Positions 6,687 to 7,917 of a stretch of 7,917 nt of DNA are shown here, in pieces (position 1 is the first letter of the stretch; every line of letters begins with the position of its first letter). The DNA is taken from positions 1 through 7,917 of the forward strand of contig DFWO01000114.1 of the NCBI GenBank assembly GCA_002380945.1, read 5' to 3'. The position numbers were made by a program, and so were the translations under genes. The stretch is from Methylococcaceae bacterium UBA4132 (lineage in GTDB: Bacteria > Pseudomonadota > Gammaproteobacteria > Methylococcales > Methylomonadaceae). The notes beneath the pieces are model-generated. The model worked only from the letters and a program-made list of their open reading frames with translations, was not told the DNA's origin and made no database searches.

Positions 6687-6704
6687 TTGCTATGTAGTTA
6701 GCAA
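6687..6704 (+). repeat. leader hairpin ahead of the microprotein ribosome binding site
   Basis: TTGCTA, loop TGTAGT, TAGCAA: a perfect 6-bp stem ending 22 bases before AGGAG (6727-6731). No true U-tract follows, so it is not a convincing terminator. The right arm could alternatively pair with TTGCTA at 6613-6618. Confidence 0.4.
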
Positions 6705-6737
6705 TTTCTCAAAAAAATTATTAGGTAGGAGATATTC

Positions 6738-6866
6738 ATGGGATTTATATTAGATTTAACTGAAATGTTAAAAGAGCCAAAAGGCATGATTGGCGCGGTT
6801 GTTGTTATCGCTGCTGTTTATTTTCTCGCAAAATGGGTTTTCGCTCCACACCCAGACGACGAATAA
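6738..6866 (+). CDS. 42-residue single-helix membrane microprotein
   Basis: A short gene with a textbook ribosome binding site: AGGAG (6727-6731), six bases before ATG, with an in-frame TAG at 6726-6728 that excludes a longer start. It ends in tandem TAA stops. The product begins MGFILDLTEMLKEPKGM. One membrane helix follows (about residues 17-36, rich in Val, Ala and Ile, with K32 and W33), then a short acidic tail, APHPDDE. I do not recognise it, and it does not resemble CydX or CcoQ. It has its own strong promoter, a long leader and a terminator-like hairpin, so it looks like an independently expressed unit. Possible roles include a subunit or modulator of a membrane complex, or a toxin-like peptide; none is shown. 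The adjacent HTTM gene lies 149 bp further on, beyond the hairpin. Confidence 0.75.
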   Translation: MGFILDLTEMLKEPKGMIGAVVVIAAVYFLAKWVFAPHPDDE

Positions 6867-6896
6867 TAAAGCCTTTAGCTTTAAATCGCCTGACTT

Positions 6897-6939
6897 GGGT
6901 CGTTGCTCATTCATTCTGAATGAGTAGCGCCCTTGTTTG
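6897..6939 (+). terminator. probable terminator of the microprotein unit
   Basis: GGG and CGTTGCTCATTCA (6897-6913, U6900 bulged), loop TTC, then TGAATGAGTAGCGCCC (6917-6932) form a 16-bp RNA stem with two G-U pairs and one bulge. A T-rich tail TTGTTTG follows. The stem is strong but the U-tract is imperfect, so some read-through into the gene at 7016 is possible. A weaker TAAAGC/GCTTTA hairpin (6867-6883) begins right after the first stop codon. Confidence 0.6.
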
Positions 6940-7015
6940 ATAGCTACACATTTCATCACTTTCATTTGCTATTTGTTTTATACTTACACATTTTGCGGTT
7001 TTTTAGAACATCAAA

Positions 7016-7917
7016 ATGTATAAAACTATCCTCGCTAAACTTTCACAACTCCATGCTAAACAAGCACCTGCAACAGGCATTGGTTTATTTCGCCTTTTTT
7101 ACGGCTTAGTAACACTACAGGAAATAATCTTCCTATTATATTTCAATCACTTAATATTTGACCCGATTCCCTACATCGACGTTGAATTTCCTACCATTTC
7201 GTTTTTTCTATGTCTTTGGGCAGTCATTGCTAGTTTTGTAGTAGTGGGCTATCGCTATTCATTTTCAATGCTTAGCAATTATATTTTTTGGATAGTCTTT
7301 GTTAATTTCACCACCATGCAGCGTGATTTTGATGGTGGCTTTGATATTTTCATGATAGGTGCGGGCTTTTTTCTGCTGTTTATGCCTGGAGATAGGGCAT
7401 TTTCTATTGATAATCTAAGAGTCAAACTCAGCACACCTTTTACGCATTATCAAAGCTACAAAAAACCCACCGTATCCATACTTGCCTATCTGCTGCCTGT
7501 CGCAATTTGTTTGGGCTTTTTGTATTTCGATTCGGCGATTCACAAGATGTTTGCCCAACATTGGCGTAATGGTCTAGGGTCTTGGCTACCTTCGACGCAA
7601 CCTTACTATGTTTCAGCACTGGATATGTCTTGGTTATTGAATCAAGAATTATTGGAAAAAACCATTGGCTATACAATTTTGGTTTTTCAATTTAGCTTCA
7701 TTTTCTTATTTTTCCGCCGACAATTTCGCGTTATTTATTTATTGGTTGGGCTGAGCTTACATCTCGGTATCACCCTATCATTAAATATTTATCCTTTTGG
7801 CTTGGGCATGACTATATTTTATGTGTTGCTAGTACCGTTTAGTTGGTGGCGTGCTATTGGTGAGCGACTAACGGCAAAACAACCCGCACTGACGGTTTTT
7901 TATGACCAGCAATGTCC
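7016..7917 (+). CDS. HTTM-family membrane protein with a C-terminal DCC1-like domain, 3' end outside the window
   Basis: 300 codons are visible and the gene continues past the window edge. Hydrophobic segments near residues 22-43, 60-79, 84-100, 111-124, 152-171, 217-233 and 239-275 indicate a multi-pass inner-membrane protein. The segment SAIHKMFAQHWRNGLGSW (about 173-190), the later LHLGITLSL and the FGLG-rich helices resemble the HTTM domain shared with vitamin K-dependent gamma-carboxylase. The last visible residues, LTVFYDQQC plus a Pro codon in progress (Cys300), match the opening FYDGxCPxC of DCC1-like thiol-disulfide oxidoreductases (DUF393), so the protein is probably an HTTM-DCC fusion. 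The second Cys lies outside the window. The substrate is unknown. The ATG at 7016 has no good Shine-Dalgarno, and only a -10-like TATACT (6979-6984) precedes it. Confidence 0.78.
   Translation, partial: MYKTILAKLSQLHAKQAPATGIGLFRLFYGLVTLQEIIFLLYFNHLIFDPIPYIDVEFPTISFFLCLWAVIASFVVVGYRYSFSMLSNYIFWIVFVNFTTMQRDFDGGFDIFMIGAGFFLLFMPGDRAFSIDNLRVKLSTPFTHYQSYKKPTVSILAYLLPVAICLGFLYFDSAIHKMFAQHWRNGLGSWLPSTQPYYVSALDMSWLLNQELLEKTIGYTILVFQFSFIFLFFRRQFRVIYLLVGLSLHLGITLSLNIYPFGLGMTIFYVLLVPFSWWRAIGERLTAKQPALTVFYDQQC

Larger units (their letters stand above)
6231..6737. other. 507-bp intergenic control region between divergent units
   Basis: There is no convincing gene here. The left end holds the probable promoter of the minus-strand 5847-6230 gene. 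Three inverted repeats follow (6315-6328, 6341-6368, 6391-6415), then a near-consensus plus-strand promoter (6453-6480), dyads at the predicted transcription start (6483-6526), and a leader up to the 42-codon gene at 6738. An 8-mer TTGCTATG occurs twice in the leader (6613-6620 and 6687-6694). The downstream hairpin arm TAGCAA (6699-6704) could pair with either copy. I matched none of it to a known riboswitch, tRNA or sRNA family. Confidence 0.6.

Noticed and set aside
6768..6965. 65-residue minus-strand ORF
   Set aside because: It is antisense to the 42-codon gene and spans the terminator hairpin; it has no ribosome binding site or recognisable motif.
7440..7676. 78-residue minus-strand ORF
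   Set aside because: It is a shadow of the HTTM gene, which has membrane helices and a family motif on the plus strand.
1..7917. CRISPR arrays, tRNA or rRNA genes, prophage or attachment sites
   Set aside because: No regularly spaced repeats, cloverleaf or rRNA signature was seen on either strand.

Overview
The window looks like chromosomal DNA of a moderately AT-rich gammaproteobacterium. The evidence is a methionine synthase and a UPF0114 protein that I recognise as close, near full-length matches to Escherichia coli MetH and YqhA, plus a DUF2970 protein, a family I know from proteobacteria. Methylococcales or Thiotrichales would fit the composition and the insertion-sequence debris, but the sequence does not prove either. 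I had no database, so family calls rest on recognised motifs and remembered family sequences.

Layout. Positions 1-570 hold two decayed transposase fragments: an IS630-type C-terminus with three in-frame stops, directly followed by an ISAs1-type transposase with an internal deletion and a frame change. Positions 560-5052 (minus strand) carry a three-gene set read in the order metH, UPF0114 (yqhA-like), glutaredoxin-like protein, with a 57-bp gap and then a one-base TAATG overlap. Divergent from metH is a small DUF2970 membrane protein (5148-5336, plus, GTG start) with a good sigma70-type promoter. A bidirectional terminator (5355-5386) separates it from a convergent minus-strand pair: a secreted, possibly lipocalin-like protein (5847-6230) followed by a three-helix membrane protein (5404-5823), neither recognised.

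The most interesting part is 6231-6940. A 507-bp intergenic stretch contains several inverted repeats and a near-consensus plus-strand promoter (TTGATA-16-TATAAT). An 11-bp dyad sits on the predicted transcription start, and a third complementary arm follows it. About 250 nt of leader then leads to a 42-codon membrane microprotein with a textbook ribosome binding site (6738-6866), followed by a terminator-like hairpin. This looks like a self-contained transcription unit. The window ends inside a 300-codon partial gene (7016 onward) for an HTTM-family (vitamin K-dependent carboxylase-like) membrane protein that runs into the beginning of a DCC1-like thiol-disulfide oxidoreductase motif.

How the genes fit together. 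metH supplies methionine and recycles methyl-tetrahydrofolate; the two genes after it are probably co-transcribed, but no functional link is obvious. The 5404-6230 pair and the 6453-6939 unit are divergent and share a dyad-rich control region, so common regulation is possible but unproven.
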